From CAZKNF01 sp964554105 (lineage in GTDB: Bacteria; Bacteroidota; Rhodothermia; Rhodothermales; VXPQ01): DNA of 64,000 bases. The stretch spans positions 1 to 64,000 of the forward strand of contig CAZKNF010000010.1 of NCBI GenBank assembly GCA_964554105.1. Direction: 5' to 3'. Below the pieces are notes generated by a model, which did not search any database, had not been told where the DNA came from, and worked only from the letters and a program-made list of their open reading frames with translations. Both the position numbers and the translations under genes were made by a program. Numbering within the stretch: the stretch's first letter is position 1; every line of letters starts with the position of its first letter. Shown here in pieces: positions 37,401 to 46,243 of this stretch.

Positions 37401-39071
37401 CGGATCGTGCTGAAAATGGGTGATCCGTCCCGTCTCGCGATCCAGCCATCCAAGGCCTCCCCAAGCCGTACCGATCCAAAGGCGTCCGGCTAGATCTTCA
37501 TAGGAGAAGGTGGTCACATCAGTCCCGAATCCCTCGGCATCACCTGGATCAAATCGATGACGGGTGAATGTCGCGGTCTCAGGATCGAATCGATCCAGAC
37601 CGCCGCCGACGGTACTGAGCCAGAGAATGCCATCGCGGTCTTCGTGAACATGCCGGACGAAGTCGCTCCCTGGACTATTCGGATTATCGGAATCATGCCA
37701 AAAACGGGTGAACCGCCCGGTTTCTGGGTCAAGCCGGTTGAGTCCACCCTGGAACGTTCCGATCCAGAGCGCACCCTGCCGGTCTTCCTCCACGGATAGA
37801 ACTACATCGCTGCTGAGGCTGTGTGGATCGTCCGGATCATGGCGGTACTGCGAAACTCGGCCGGTCGACCGGTCCAGGCGATTGAGTCCCCCACCGTCCG
37901 TGCCGATCCACACGACACCGGATTCATCTTCGTAGAACGCACGTATCTCATTATGGCTGAGACTTCCCGGTTCTCCGGGTGCATGTCTATAATGGGCGAA
38001 TTGCTGACGCCGCCGATCGAAACGACTCACGCCTGCGAGGGTCGCGGCCCAGAGCACACCGGACTGATCCTCGAGCACCGACCAGACCACATTATGTGAG
38101 AGACTGGATGGATCCAGAGGATCGTGCCGGTGATGAATGAATCGTCCCGTGTCCGCATCGTATCGGTCGAGGCCGCCTCCATCGGTGCCGACCCAGAGAT
38201 GTCCCTGCCCGTCTTCGTATATCTCCACCACCTGATCGGCGGCTAAACTGTGGGGGTCACCCGGATCGTGATTGTACCGCACGAAATTATCCGCAGCGCG
38301 ATCGTATCGGTTGAGTCCGTCGGAGGTCGCAATCCACAGGCGGCCGGATTGGTCCTCTTGAATGGCCCACACCCTGTCGTGGCTCAGACTGTGTTGATCA
38401 TCGTCGTCGTGACGGTAGTGGATGAATTGCTCGGTTCGCGGATCGTAGCGATCGAGGCCGCCGTCCCACGTACCGACCCAGATCTGTCCCTTGCGATCCT
38501 CATGAATGGCCGAGACCCTGCCATTTCCGAGGGAATGTGGATCGTCCGTATCGTGCGCGTAGTGAACAAATCGTTCATTATCGGGATTGTAGCGATCGAG
38601 CCCCTTGCCCCACGTGCCAATCCAGATGTATCCGCGGCTGTCCTGAAAAAGAGTCCAGACGTCGTCCTGAGCCAGACTGTGCGGGTCGTCCGGATCGTGC
38701 CGATAATGAACGAATCGATCTCTGCGAGAATCGTATCGATTGAGCCCTCCACCGAGCGTACCAATCCAGAGTTGGCCCTCTTCGTCAATCAGTCCAGTTA
38801 CTGTCTTACTGCCACTCAGGCTGCCTGGAACATCAGGATCACTTTTATAGACCTTGATGTCATATCCATCGAATCGATTCAGTCCGTCTTCGGTGCCGAA
38901 CCACATGAATCCCTGCGGATCCTGCAAGACAAAGAAGACGGTACTGTGGGAAAGGCCCTGATTAACTGTGACGTGCTCGAAATCGAGACGCTGCGTTTGA
39001 GCAGTCAGAGTTCTCGGCAGACTGCACGCGACGGCAACGAGGAAGAGAAACGTTGCTGCCGTGCGTAGCAT
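34419..39071 (-). CDS. Propeller-sensor hybrid histidine kinase with two receivers and HPt
   Basis: About 1550 residues. The start at 39071 has AGGAG five bases upstream and gives a signal peptide. Residues about 40-680 are 13-14 repeats of roughly 48 residues ([14 protein letters not shown] with [12 protein letters not shown]), forming two seven-bladed reg_prop propellers; a Y_Y_Y domain (about 735-805) and one membrane helix (816-838) follow. The cytoplasmic part has HisKA (SHEIRTP, His 892), HATPase ([22 protein letters not shown]), two receivers (Asp 1191 and 1333) and HPt (His 1481 in SHSLQGSAG). The sensor resembles Bacteroidota hybrid two-component polysaccharide sensors, but no DNA-binding output is attached, so phosphate passes to a separate regulator. 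Confidence 0.92.
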   Translation of the reverse strand: MLRTAATFLFLVAVACSLPRTLTAQTQRLDFEHVTVNQGLSHSTVFFVLQDPQGFMWFGTEDGLNRFDGYDIKVYKSDPDVPGSLSGSKTVTGLIDEEGQLWIGTLGGGLNRYDSRRDRFVHYRHDPDDPHSLAQDDVWTLFQDSRGYIWIGTWGKGLDRYNPDNERFVHYAHDTDDPHSLGNGRVSAIHEDRKGQIWVGTWDGGLDRYDPRTEQFIHYRHDDDDQHSLSHDRVWAIQEDQSGRLWIATSDGLNRYDRAADNFVRYNHDPGDPHSLAADQVVEIYEDGQGHLWVGTDGGGLDRYDADTGRFIHHRHDPLDPSSLSHNVVWSVLEDQSGVLWAATLAGVSRFDRRRQQFAHYRHAPGEPGSLSHNEIRAFYEDESGVVWIGTDGGGLNRLDRSTGRVSQYRHDPDDPHSLSSDVVLSVEEDRQGALWIGTFQGGLNRLDPETGRFTRFWHDSDNPNSPGSDFVRHVHEDRDGILWLSTVGGGLDRFDPETATFTRHRFDPGDAEGFGTDVTTFSYEDLAGRLWIGTAWGGLGWLDRETGRITHFQHDPDDPMSLSSDGVYAIYEDPNGVFWVGTSRGLNKMTVDGDGSRARFKAYLQKDGLAHDMVYGILADGEGQLWISTNDGLSRFDPKSESFTTYTESSGLQSNVFYQGAYHASRRGEFFFGGSNGFNAFFPDRIEADPHEPAVALTDFQLFNRSVPVGRMDGGRAILEESVNTTDEIVLSYEEDVFSFEFAALHFAAPDENRYAYILEGFNDEWVHTSADKRFATYTNLDPGKYTFRVRASNKDGVWNEQGAALRVIVQSPFWQTWWFYLLGFSGLSIAVLGFVYARTRSLERHREMLTDTVSRRTEELRRANDELTAAKEEAQAASRAKSEFLANMSHEIRTPMNGVLGMTELMLETKLTPEQNDYMKMVRSSAQSLLRVINDILDFSKIEAGKLDLEATDFRLRDHVGSTLKALALRAHTKGLELAFSVSPDVPDALIGDPIRLRQVLVNLVGNAIKFTDDGEIETSVEPILADVGVSVQTEESVELHFQVRDTGIGIPENKRAQIFRAFEQADGSSTRRFTGTGLGLVISQRIVEMMGGRIWVESEEGQGSVFHFTAKFEISEHAMMRPDDVPQAPLMGRSVLAVDDNATNRRIIKDMLTNWGMQVTVVTGGMEALKEMNRARTLGTEFDLVLLDYQMPEMDGFEVAAEMRKARSRSKIFLLTSAVLRDAHARSRRLDIDAQLMKPFTQSELYDAMAVAFGADDVPVVVAQTSAENGIRSVDEPRQLRVLLAEDNEINQRLMTGLLRKLGHDLVVASNGREAVAAFEPQSFDVIFMDVQMPEMSGLEATAAIRRIENAAGGCTPIVALTAHAMEGDRERCLEAGMDDYLSKPLDKGELINVLEALSPSPDLRDAGNAEPQDPEKAAAEIGADVLDMDALVEWFDGDDGLLAEIAHEFLKWYPEHLSKIRVAAATGNVGALGRLSHSLQGSAGSLKASATVETARKIEEMSGSGDVAGAVAMVKTLERDLSRLRSVLVAFDPNGSGTESPAALET
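37150..38945 (-). repeat. Tandem 144-base coding repeats of the propeller sensor
   Basis: Within the kinase gene the blade sequence repeats about every 48 codons. Thirteen tryptophan-Ile/Val-Gly/Ala-Thr motifs are spaced 45-48 residues apart. DNA identity between blades is high in the [11 protein letters not shown] segment, so this region is prone to recombination and to long spurious open frames on the opposite strand. Confidence 0.85.
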
Positions 39072-39243
39072 TGCCGCTCCTGGCTTCCCCGAGTCGGTCA
39101 TGGTCCGTTTGTCAGTCTGCTGTCGAGCGCAGATTTCTGGTGGAAATATTGATCATCCCATCCGTTATATCGGGCCGTGGTCGAGAAAAGTTAATTTCAT
39201 GCACATTCACCGCTCCAGATTAAACTGGGCGGAATTGGCCGAT

Positions 39244-39783
39244 ATGCCGTCATCCGTCGGACACATTCTTGCCGGATTCGCCGTCACCCGAGTCGGAGTC
39301 GTCGATAGGTCCGATGGATCGATCCATCGGACCTGGCCTTTCGCTTTGCTGGCTGCCACGCCTGACCTGGACGTGTTGATCGACGTTTTCCGGCGGAGAC
39401 GGATCGACTACACGCATCGCCGCTCGCACAGCCTGGGCGCCGCTCTGGCGGCAGGGGCGGCCACCGGCCTCGTGGCGCGCGCTCTGGGAGGCCGCTTCCT
39501 CGCCCCGATGATTCGCGGCACCGCGAGCTACACCTCACACCTCCTGCTGGATTACTTCGGCAAAGACGCAGCGGATGGGCTTCCGCTATTATGGCCGGTA
39601 TCGGAGCACCACTTTGCTGCCGACCGGCCGCTCTTCCGGACCATTTACACGACGAAGGGGCATTTCCTTACGGGCTTGATGACGCGACGAAATGTAAAGA
39701 AGATCGGGCGGGAGATCGGCATCATCGCTCCGTTCGCGCTGGCTGCCGCGTGCGCCGGTCGGATACGTGCAACTCGCCTATAA
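39244..39783 (+). CDS. YdjM-like membrane-bound metal-dependent hydrolase
   Basis: 179 residues starting MPSSVGHILAGF, the usual N-terminus of the YdjM/LexA-regulated family, so the ATG at 39244 is preferred to upstream starts. Later motifs are TPDLDVLIDVFRRRRIDYTHRRSHSLG and YTSHLLLDYFG, whose His and Asp residues are the presumed metal ligands, interrupted by hydrophobic helices. The family is predicted to hydrolyse phosphate or acyl bonds at the membrane; no member's substrate is certain. The gene ends at a strong intrinsic terminator and lies divergent to the hybrid kinase gene. Confidence 0.8.
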   Translation: MPSSVGHILAGFAVTRVGVVDRSDGSIHRTWPFALLAATPDLDVLIDVFRRRRIDYTHRRSHSLGAALAAGAATGLVARALGGRFLAPMIRGTASYTSHLLLDYFGKDAADGLPLLWPVSEHHFAADRPLFRTIYTTKGHFLTGLMTRRNVKKIGREIGIIAPFALAAACAGRIRATRL

Positions 39784-39787
39784 AGTG

Positions 39788-39825
39788 AAAGGCACGTCCC
39801 GAAGTGAGACGTGCCTTTCTTTTTT
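39788..39825 (+). terminator. Intrinsic terminator between YdjM-like and sigma factor genes
   Basis: AAAGGCACGTC (39788-39798) pairs perfectly over 11 bases with GACGTGCCTTT (39808-39818), with a nine-base loop and a T-rich tail (TTTCTTTTTT, to 39825) on the plus strand. It ends the YdjM-like transcript before the convergent sigma factor gene. The left side lacks enough A residues to work as well in the other direction. Confidence 0.9.
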
Positions 39826-39840
39826 GTTGCCTGATAGGTT

Positions 39841-40680
39841 CTAGCCGATATGCATCTGGAGCTCTTCGCGGCGATGCTTCTGACGAAGTTTCCGGAGCGC
39901 CTTTTCCTTGATCTGCCGGACGCGTTCACGCGTCAGGCCGAAGCGCTGGCCGATTTCTTCGAGAGTCAGCGGATGTTCGCGGCCAATGCCGAAGTAGAGG
40001 CGTGTAATCTCGGCTTCTCGGGGATGCAAGAGGCTGAGGGCGCGTTCGATGTCGATCTTGACCGATTCATCGAGCAGCGGATCGTCCGGCGAGATATCCT
40101 CTTCGTCGGGCAGCACGTCGAGGAGACTATTGTCGTCGTCCTCATTGAACGGTGCGTCCATCGAGAGATGGCGGCCGGTATGCTGCATCGCCTCGCGCAC
40201 TTTTTCGACATCGATCTCCAGCTCTTTGGCCAGCTCTTCGATGTTCGGTGCGCGTTCGTGCGCCTGCGCAAGTTTCGCGCTAGTCTTCCGGATCTTCGAG
40301 ATCGTGCCGATCCGATTCAGGGGAAGCCGTACGACGCGACTCTGCTCTGCGAGCGCCTGCAGGATCGCCTGGCGAATCCACCAGACCGCATATGAGATGA
40401 ATTTGAATCCCCGCGTCTCGTCAAAGCGCTGGGCGGCCTTGATCAAGCCGTAGTTTCCTTCATTGATCAGATCCGCGAGGGAAAGGCCCTGGCCCTGATA
40501 TTTTTTTGCGACGGATACGACGAATCGAAGATTCGCGCGAGTCAGCCTGTGAAGCGCTTCCTGATCTCCCTGTTTGATGCGACGAGCGAGGTCGACTTCT
40601 TCGTCGGGAGTCAGTAGCGGGATCTGGCCGATCTCCTGGAGATACTGATCCAGCATCCGTTGCTGGCGGGGGACATACAT
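39841..40680 (-). CDS. rpoD: RNA polymerase sigma factor, RpoD/SigA family (short)
   Basis: A 279-residue primary-type sigma factor. Regions 1.2 ([20 protein letters not shown]), 2.1-2.4 ([40 protein letters not shown]), 3 and 4 ([42 protein letters not shown], interrupted only by normal substitutions) are all present. Region 1.1 and the long nonconserved insert are absent, which is the standard form in Bacteroidota housekeeping sigma factors. Very close to the Rhodothermales type. The 245 bases upstream lack a recognised gene. Confidence 0.93.
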   Translation of the reverse strand: MYVPRQQRMLDQYLQEIGQIPLLTPDEEVDLARRIKQGDQEALHRLTRANLRFVVSVAKKYQGQGLSLADLINEGNYGLIKAAQRFDETRGFKFISYAVWWIRQAILQALAEQSRVVRLPLNRIGTISKIRKTSAKLAQAHERAPNIEELAKELEIDVEKVREAMQHTGRHLSMDAPFNEDDDNSLLDVLPDEEDISPDDPLLDESVKIDIERALSLLHPREAEITRLYFGIGREHPLTLEEIGQRFGLTRERVRQIKEKALRKLRQKHRREELQMHIG

Positions 40681-40925
40681 AGGCCAATCAGCGGTTTAGG
40701 GGTGGTTGTAGCGGTTTTGCGAGATGGGGAGTTGGTCTGCTTTAGAATGTCCGAAGCCGAAACCTATCCGGGCCGTGGTGGACGATTGTACTGCTGCCAG
40801 AGAATCAACTGCTTGAAAAACACGCAAGCCGCCAGTCAACAGGTCGCCAGGAGCTCGTAAGGTCCGGCGAAGATCCACGTTTCACGAAAGACGTTGTTCC
40901 GGCTGGTCCCGTAATTCGGCTCCCG

Positions 40926-42500
40926 TTATGAAGAAACTGAGCCGGGTTTTGTTTCAACGAACGCCAAAACACCGTCGGCTATCTCGCGCTCTTCGCTCAT
41001 CCGCGGCATCTTTGTCTGTCCGCTGATTCGTCCCTTCGTGCTTTTGAGCCAGGCGTAAAACGTCCCGCGCGGAAGTGAGAGGATGTCGGGCCGATCGAAC
41101 GAACGCGCCTCACGTCGAATCTGATAATGCCGGTTGACCTCGGATAGATATTCGTCAATCGCTCCGGCGAAATCATCCAAACCGGGCGGCTCATCCTCGA
41201 ACTCTATCAACCATTGGTGGGATGGCGGCCTGCTGCGTTCGAGCGGCCGTGGTGCCAGATGAAAGTCCCGCACCCGGGCGCCGGTCCGCTCGCACGCGAA
41301 CGCGAGCGCACCTCGAGCTTCCTCCCCGAAAACCGCCTCACCGTATTTATCCAACATCTCACTCGTTCTTCCGGCAACCAATATCTTGTGTGGATCTACG
41401 GAACTGAAGCGCACCACGTCACCGACTGCATATCCCCACAGTCCACTGCACGTACTCACGAACAGTCCGTACCGAACGTTCGGCTCCACGTCGGCGATCG
41501 TGAAGCGGCGGGCGTTTGGATCATCCAGCTCATCCTTTCGCACGAACTCGAAAAAGACGCCGTTGTCGAGGTGCAGAAGCATCGAAGGGTCGTTCATCTC
41601 GGATTGAAATGAAAAGAAGCCCTCCGAAGCCCCGTACGTCTCGAGGAAATGCAGGTCAGGTAGTCCGATCGTTTCCTGCAGCAGATCGCGATACGAGCTC
41701 AGCGCCACGCCGCCCGATATGAAGAGCTGCAGGTTCGGCCACAGCTCGCCCACTGTCGAGACACTGCGAGTGTTGCGATCGTTGTGGACCTGCATCAGCT
41801 CACGGAAGAAGGCGAGCGCCCAGGTCGGCGCCATGATCACCGATCGCACGTTCATATCCACCGTCCGCTCGGCGATCGTACGCAGTTTTTGCTCCCAATT
41901 CGGGAGAAATGCGACCTCGTTCGGGACGGCCTGGAGAACGTATTTGAAGAACGCGGGAGCGAACTCCGCCTGGAGCCCGCTTACTTCGCCCACGAGCGTA
42001 CCAGGGTACGCGGCATCCTCCTCGATGCGACCCGGCAGCGAGAGATGCTTGCCCATCAGATAGGCCGTGTTGCCGGTACGATTGAGATAGGAGAATCCGA
42101 CCGCGACGCTGAACGATCGATTCTTTTTCAGCATCTCGCGACTCACCGGGATGATTTTTCCGGCAGAAGCCGTGCCGCTCGATACGGCAAAGTGTTTGAA
42201 TCCACCCGGCCAGATGATATCCTCCTCACCCCGGCGGATGCGTTCTACGTCGCCGCGCAGGGCTTCATAGTCGTGGAGCGGCACCCGATCTTGATATGCT
42301 GAGACGACGTCACGAGCAGCGGCAATCTCGCGGAAGCCGAGCCGCCGGCCCCATTCCGTGTCCGAAGCACGTTCGAGGAGATCGCGCAGCAAGCGCTCCT
42401 GCGTTCCGACCGGGTCGGACGTGAACGCGCCGATGCGCCGAAGCGGAGGCAGACGGAGCCCGCCGATTGCTCTCGCTGTGAGTTCGTGCAGATGAACCAT
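40926..42500 (-). CDS. GH3 auxin-responsive family acyl-adenylate/amide synthetase
   Basis: 524 residues of the GH3 family, related to plant GH3 acyl acid-amido synthetases. The three ATP-binding motifs are present: SSGTASAGKIIPVS, LETYGASEGFFSF and STCSGLWGYAVGDVVRF. Such proteins adenylate a carboxylic acid and pass it to an amine or thiol. Bacteroidota carry GH3 homologues with unknown substrate. The ATG at 42500 gives the family N-terminus (HLHELTARAIGGL); the open frame upstream runs into the N gap and is not trusted. Divergent from folP. Confidence 0.85.
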   Translation of the reverse strand: MVHLHELTARAIGGLRLPPLRRIGAFTSDPVGTQERLLRDLLERASDTEWGRRLGFREIAAARDVVSAYQDRVPLHDYEALRGDVERIRRGEEDIIWPGGFKHFAVSSGTASAGKIIPVSREMLKKNRSFSVAVGFSYLNRTGNTAYLMGKHLSLPGRIEEDAAYPGTLVGEVSGLQAEFAPAFFKYVLQAVPNEVAFLPNWEQKLRTIAERTVDMNVRSVIMAPTWALAFFRELMQVHNDRNTRSVSTVGELWPNLQLFISGGVALSSYRDLLQETIGLPDLHFLETYGASEGFFSFQSEMNDPSMLLHLDNGVFFEFVRKDELDDPNARRFTIADVEPNVRYGLFVSTCSGLWGYAVGDVVRFSSVDPHKILVAGRTSEMLDKYGEAVFGEEARGALAFACERTGARVRDFHLAPRPLERSRPPSHQWLIEFEDEPPGLDDFAGAIDEYLSEVNRHYQIRREARSFDRPDILSLPRGTFYAWLKSTKGRISGQTKMPRMSEEREIADGVLAFVETKPGSVSS

Positions 42501-42538
42501 GATGATGGGATCTTTTCGGAGTACTCGTTGGCGAATGC

Positions 42539-42638
42539 NNNNNNNNNNNNNNNNNNNNNNNNNNNNNNNNNNNNNNNNNNNNNNNNNNNNNNNNNNNNNN
42601 NNNNNNNNNNNNNNNNNNNNNNNNNNNNNNNNNNNNNN
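42539..42638. other. Assembly gap (100 N)
   Basis: Fixed-length N run in the divergent spacer between the GH3-family gene and folP; about 38 bases before the GH3 start codon on that side remain. Promoters of both genes may lie partly in the missing sequence. Confidence 0.98.
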
Positions 42639-42775
42639 ACCGGCGAATCTATCTTGATTCGTGCGAACCGAAGCTCTCGTCGTGCACGAGCGTAAAATGC
42701 AAATGCAATGGTAGAATAGGGACGCTGCGCCGGCGTAGAATAAGAATGCGCACGCGATGAATGTAAGCACGACAC

Positions 42776-43699
42776 ATGCAGCCTGATAACAGTACGCTCA
42801 CCGATTTCGATCCTGCCTCCTTCGTTCTGGACTGCCGTGGAAGATCGCTCGATTGTCGTCCCTTCCGTGACGAGGGTGCGCACGTCATGGGGATCCTGAA
42901 CGTCACACCAGATTCCTTTTACGACGGCGGGAGGTACGTGACGATCGATGCGGCCCTTCGGCGAGCGGAGGGGATACTTGCGGAGGGTGCGCGCATCGTG
43001 GATATCGGCGGCGAATCATCTCGCCCGCGCGGCAGCGCGTACGGGGAAGGCGCTGAATCGGTCGCGGCGGACGAAGAACTGCGGCGGGTCGTACCAATTG
43101 TCGAAGGCATCGCGGATCGTATTCCGGAGCTGCTGATCTCCGTCGACACGTACAAGCCCGTAGTGGTCGACGCTGTGCTGAAAGCGGGTGCGCACATGAT
43201 CAACGACGTTACCGGACTCCGCTACACGTCGGATTCCGCGAAACTAGCCGCTCGCTTTGGCGCACCGCTCATCGTCATGCATTCACTCGGCAGGCCGGGT
43301 GAGATGCCGGCGTCTGCCGAATACGAGGACGTGGTGCGCGACGTGCGGCGATCTCTGAAGGATTCCGTCGAACGAGCACGCGCTGCCGGCGTCAAACATG
43401 TAGTCGTGGACCCCGGATTCGGCTTCGGAAAAACGCCGCGCGAGAACCTTACATTGATCCGTGAAGTGCAATCGCTCCTCGGCCTGGGACGTCCGGTGCT
43501 GATCGGCGTCTCCAGGAAGAGCACGATCGGTGCTGCTCTCAGAAGTCATTCGGAGCCGGCAGCGGTCGGTGAGCGCTTGTTCGGCTCACTCGGCGCCACG
43601 GCCGTCGCCGTTTTGCGAGGCGCATCAATCGTTCGGACGCACGACGTAGCCCCGACCGTGGAAATGCTTAGGTTAATAGGGGCGACTTTGAATTCATGA
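42776..43699 (+). CDS. folP: Dihydropteroate synthase
   Basis: This 307-residue TIM-barrel enzyme shows MGILNVTPDSFYDGG, DIGGESSRPRGSAY, ISVDTYKPVVVDA, INDVTGLRY and DPGFGFGKTPRENL, and late IGVSRKS, the full dihydropteroate synthase set. It joins p-aminobenzoate to 7,8-dihydropterin pyrophosphate in folate synthesis and is the sulfonamide target. Residues in the loops show no obvious resistance insertion. In Bacteroidota folP typically sits immediately before dacA, as here (an N gap intervenes). The first 25 residues are a short nonconserved extension. Confidence 0.95.
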   Translation: MQPDNSTLTDFDPASFVLDCRGRSLDCRPFRDEGAHVMGILNVTPDSFYDGGRYVTIDAALRRAEGILAEGARIVDIGGESSRPRGSAYGEGAESVAADEELRRVVPIVEGIADRIPELLISVDTYKPVVVDAVLKAGAHMINDVTGLRYTSDSAKLAARFGAPLIVMHSLGRPGEMPASAEYEDVVRDVRRSLKDSVERARAAGVKHVVVDPGFGFGKTPRENLTLIREVQSLLGLGRPVLIGVSRKSTIGAALRSHSEPAAVGERLFGSLGATAVAVLRGASIVRTHDVAPTVEMLRLIGATLNS

Positions 43700-43740
43700 T
43701 TGCTTTATCGCCAAGCCCGCCGAGGCGCACAGCACCAGAG

Positions 43741-43840
43741 NNNNNNNNNNNNNNNNNNNNNNNNNNNNNNNNNNNNNNNNNNNNNNNNNNNNNNNNNNNN
43801 NNNNNNNNNNNNNNNNNNNNNNNNNNNNNNNNNNNNNNNN
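43741..43840. other. Assembly gap (100 N)
   Basis: Fixed-length N run between folP and dacA. On its right side the short motif AACTCTGA occurs twice in 22 bases (about 43848 and 43862), recalling the tandem repeat at the gap near 20517. Confidence 0.98.
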
Positions 43841-43884
43841 TAATGTCAACTCTGATTTTCCAACTCTGAGCCTCAGACAAACGA

Positions 43885-44685
43885 GTGCAAATATTCGACT
43901 GGATCATTCCTATCAGAGTCGTCGATCTCCTCGAGATCGCGATTGTGGCTTACATCCTGTACAAGCTTTACCGGTTCATGCAAGGCACGATCGCCGTGCA
44001 GATCTTCCTCGGCTTGTTGGCTCTGTATGCCATGCAGGCTGTGGTCACGGCTGTCGACATGACGATGCTGCCGGCCCTCTTTTCGTCCATCGGAGAAGTG
44101 TTCGTGCTGGCGATCATCATCCTGTTCCAGCCGGAGATCCGACGCGTATTGCTGCTGCTCGGTCAGAATCCGCTGGTGCGGCGTTTCGTCACCTCATCGG
44201 CACAGGACGATGTGCTCTCAGAGGTTACGACGGCCGTCGCTGAGATGAGCAGTGAGCGCATCGGTGCGCTCATCGCCTTCGAGCGTTCTTCGGGGCTCCG
44301 AAACTACGTAGAGACCGGATCGCGGATTCAGGCGGCGGTCACCAGCGACCTCCTCATCACTATATTCTACGGCCAGAATCCGCTTCATGACGGCGCCGTC
44401 ATCATCGCGAATCGCCGCATCGAAGCGGCTCGCTGCATTTTACCGGTATCCACCAGCATGCGATTGAGCCCGCATCTCGGACTTCGGCACCGTGCGGCCG
44501 TCGGACTCACAGAACAGTCCGATGCCTTTGTCGTGGTGGTTTCGGAAGAAACCGGCGATATTTCGGTCTCTTTTGACGGCAATCTCATCTCAAAGCTGTC
44601 GGTCAGCGATCTCCGCCGCCATCTTCGTGATGCGTTCACCACGGAGGCCTCGGAGGCCGGCGAACTGGCTTCGGCCGATGCCTGA
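43885..44685 (+). CDS. dacA: Diadenylate cyclase, CdaA/DacA type
   Basis: A 266-residue protein with three N-terminal membrane helices (about residues 8-80) and a DAC domain bearing the catalytic DGA (NPLHDGAVI) and RHR (LGLRHRAAVGL) motifs. It makes the second messenger cyclic di-AMP, which controls potassium transport, osmotic balance and cell-wall integrity. The GTG at 43885 is the start; no obvious ribosome site. The order folP-dacA is conserved in the phylum. The C-terminal 25 residues are a hydrophilic tail. Confidence 0.94.
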   Translation: MQIFDWIIPIRVVDLLEIAIVAYILYKLYRFMQGTIAVQIFLGLLALYAMQAVVTAVDMTMLPALFSSIGEVFVLAIIILFQPEIRRVLLLLGQNPLVRRFVTSSAQDDVLSEVTTAVAEMSSERIGALIAFERSSGLRNYVETGSRIQAAVTSDLLITIFYGQNPLHDGAVIIANRRIEAARCILPVSTSMRLSPHLGLRHRAAVGLTEQSDAFVVVVSEETGDISVSFDGNLISKLSVSDLRRHLRDAFTTEASEAGELASADA

Positions 44686-44699
44686 CAGCAGCACCCAGG

Positions 44700-45389
44700 A
44701 TGCAGTTCCATGCCATGCAAGAAACCCGAAAGTATCAGCGCCAGCGTAACCGGCTCGTGGATCTGCTCCGCGAAAACGGCATCGATGACGACCGCGTTCT
44801 CAGTGCCGTAGCCGCCGTTCCGCGCCATGCGTTCGTCGAGCCGGCCTTGCGAAGCCGGTCCTACGAAGACGAGGCGCTGCCTATCGGGATGAATCAGACG
44901 ATTTCGCAGCCATTCACCGTCGCGTATCAAACGATGCTCCTCCAACCGAACCGGGGCGACCGCGTCCTCGAGGTTGGCACGGGGAGCGGGTATCAGGCGG
45001 CGGTTTTGTCCGAGATGGGCGCTCGCGTGTTTTCGATAGAGCGACACAAGCCGCTGCTGGACCGCACGCGCCGAATTCTGGAGAGCCTCGGATACCGCGT
45101 CGTGCTCAAGCACGGCGACGGCACGCTCGGCTGGCCCGGCTTCGCTCCGTTCGACGGCATTGTAGTGACCGCCGGCGCCTCTGATGTTCCGGAGCCGCTG
45201 CTCGAGCAGCTCCGAATCGAAGGCGACGATGACAGGCCGGCCGGACGCCTCGTCATCCCGATCGGTGATTCACGCGGACAGAAAATGAACCTGATCCGTC
45301 GAGTCGGAGAGCAGAACTACGATCGTGTCGAGAAGCACATCTTCCGCTTCGTGCCCCTCATAGGCAAGGGGGGCGGGGCTATGGAGTAA
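44700..45389 (+). CDS. pcm: Protein-L-isoaspartate O-methyltransferase
   Basis: 229 residues. PRHAFVEPALRSRSYEDEALPIGMNQTISQPF, VLEVGTGSGYQAAVLS (SAM-binding motif I) and GDGTLGWP identify the PCMT family, which methylates abnormal isoaspartyl residues with S-adenosylmethionine, starting protein repair. The GMNQTISQPF segment binds the isoaspartyl substrate. It begins 14 bases after dacA, so the two are probably co-transcribed; an ATG at 44715 is a possible alternative start. Confidence 0.93.
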   Translation: MQFHAMQETRKYQRQRNRLVDLLRENGIDDDRVLSAVAAVPRHAFVEPALRSRSYEDEALPIGMNQTISQPFTVAYQTMLLQPNRGDRVLEVGTGSGYQAAVLSEMGARVFSIERHKPLLDRTRRILESLGYRVVLKHGDGTLGWPGFAPFDGIVVTAGASDVPEPLLEQLRIEGDDDRPAGRLVIPIGDSRGQKMNLIRRVGEQNYDRVEKHIFRFVPLIGKGGGAME

Positions 45390-45464
45390 GACGCCCGAAC
45401 CTGCTCGGCCTTGCCTGCTGGACGGGCGTCCCTGGCCGCCTTCAGACTCCTCGACGCAAGCGGT

Positions 45465-45968
45465 TCAGTCTCGCAGTCGCGGGTCGTCGTCGCTGTTGAT
45501 ATAATTGATTTCCCACGGCCCCATGGACGTGAGCTGGATGACGGTTTCACCCTCAGCCATCGCGAAGTGCCGCATTTCCGGCGGCATGGCCAGGTAGCTT
45601 CCTGGTTCGAAAGAGTCAGCGGCAGCTCGATCCGCAACTTCGCCCGGCCCCAGGAGAAACGTCCCGGAAAGAACGCTCACGCGCTCTACTTCGGGGTGCC
45701 AGTGCGGCGCTATCTGAAATCCATCAGGCATTTTTATCCGCAGTGTGAAAATGCCTGCCTCACCGGGGTTGCCCTCCAGTACGGCGAATTCTGCTCCATT
45801 TTCGAGTGAGGGAGGACCCGGCTGCCAGTCGACGTCCGCCGGCTGATACGTCAGATGATCCTGCGCGGTACTCTGAGCCGCCACCGGCGACCAACACCAC
45901 ACCATGAAAACTGCCGCAATGAACACCGCAGCGGTGCCTGGAATCGTATATGTTGATTGAAAAGTCAT
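45465..45968 (-). CDS. Secreted cupin-domain protein
   Basis: A 167-residue protein with a signal peptide (AVFIAAVFMVWCWSPVAAQ) and a single cupin barrel (GFQIAPHWHPEVERVSVLSGTFLLGPGE, two cupin metal histidines and a glutamate). It has the strongest ribosome site seen here: AAAGGAGG eight bases before the ATG at 45968. Such small exported cupins are common and mostly of unknown substrate. It lies 275 bases from the divergent inositol operon, and a LacI-type palindrome lies in that spacer. Confidence 0.8.
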   Translation of the reverse strand: MTFQSTYTIPGTAAVFIAAVFMVWCWSPVAAQSTAQDHLTYQPADVDWQPGPPSLENGAEFAVLEGNPGEAGIFTLRIKMPDGFQIAPHWHPEVERVSVLSGTFLLGPGEVADRAAADSFEPGSYLAMPPEMRHFAMAEGETVIQLTSMGPWEINYINSDDDPRLRD

Positions 45969-45976
45969 AACGTCAA

Positions 45977-45984
45977 CCTCCTTT
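45977..45984 (-). promoter_or_regulatory. Consensus ribosome-binding site of the cupin gene
   Basis: AAAGGAGG on the minus strand lies eight bases before the ATG at 45968. It is the clearest Shine-Dalgarno site in a window in which many genes lack one, and it fixes the cupin start. Confidence 0.85.
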
Positions 45985-46090
45985 ATGTTTGCGTCTGTGC
46001 GTTCGTTGATGGCTCTATTCTAACGACCCGTTCTTCCGACGATCTTCCGTTCTTCTTCCGGACCGCTAGACAGAATTGCGCGTGCGGTAC

Positions 46091-46135
46091 TTGATCGAGG
46101 TTCATTAATCCCGTATCGTCGTGCACACGTGTGCA
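46091..46135 (+). promoter_or_regulatory. Candidate promoter and LacI-type operator of the inositol operon
   Basis: TGCACACGTGTGCA at 46122-46135 is a perfect 14-base palindrome centred on CpG, the hallmark of LacI/GalR-family operators. Just upstream, TTGATC (46091-46096) and TATCGT (46114-46119) are spaced 17 bases as weak -35 and -10 boxes, so the palindrome would cover the transcription start and block it when bound. It lies 108 bases before the lacI start. Promoter boxes are weak; the palindrome itself is solid. Confidence 0.62.
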
Positions 46136-46243
46136 ATTACACAAAAGCGCGTACCGCCAGGACGAAGCGACGAATCGTTGCCTCGGCCGTGATGGTTGCG
46201 TCAATCGACCGCTGTCCCTCGTTTCTAATGATTCAGCGATATC

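Noticed and set aside
38250..39068. Long plus-strand open frame (272 codons) opposite the hybrid kinase
   Set aside because: It runs antisense through the codon-periodic propeller repeats; its sequence shows only the mirrored repeat and no family features.
42539..42883. GH3-family frame extended upstream through the gap, and a second frame antisense to folP
   Set aside because: Codons beyond the ATG at 42500 cross the N run and lack family resemblance.
45390..45430. Inverted repeat GACGCCCG ... CGGGCGTC after pcm as a terminator
   Set aside because: The 25-base loop and absence of a T-tract make it weak; not listed as a feature.
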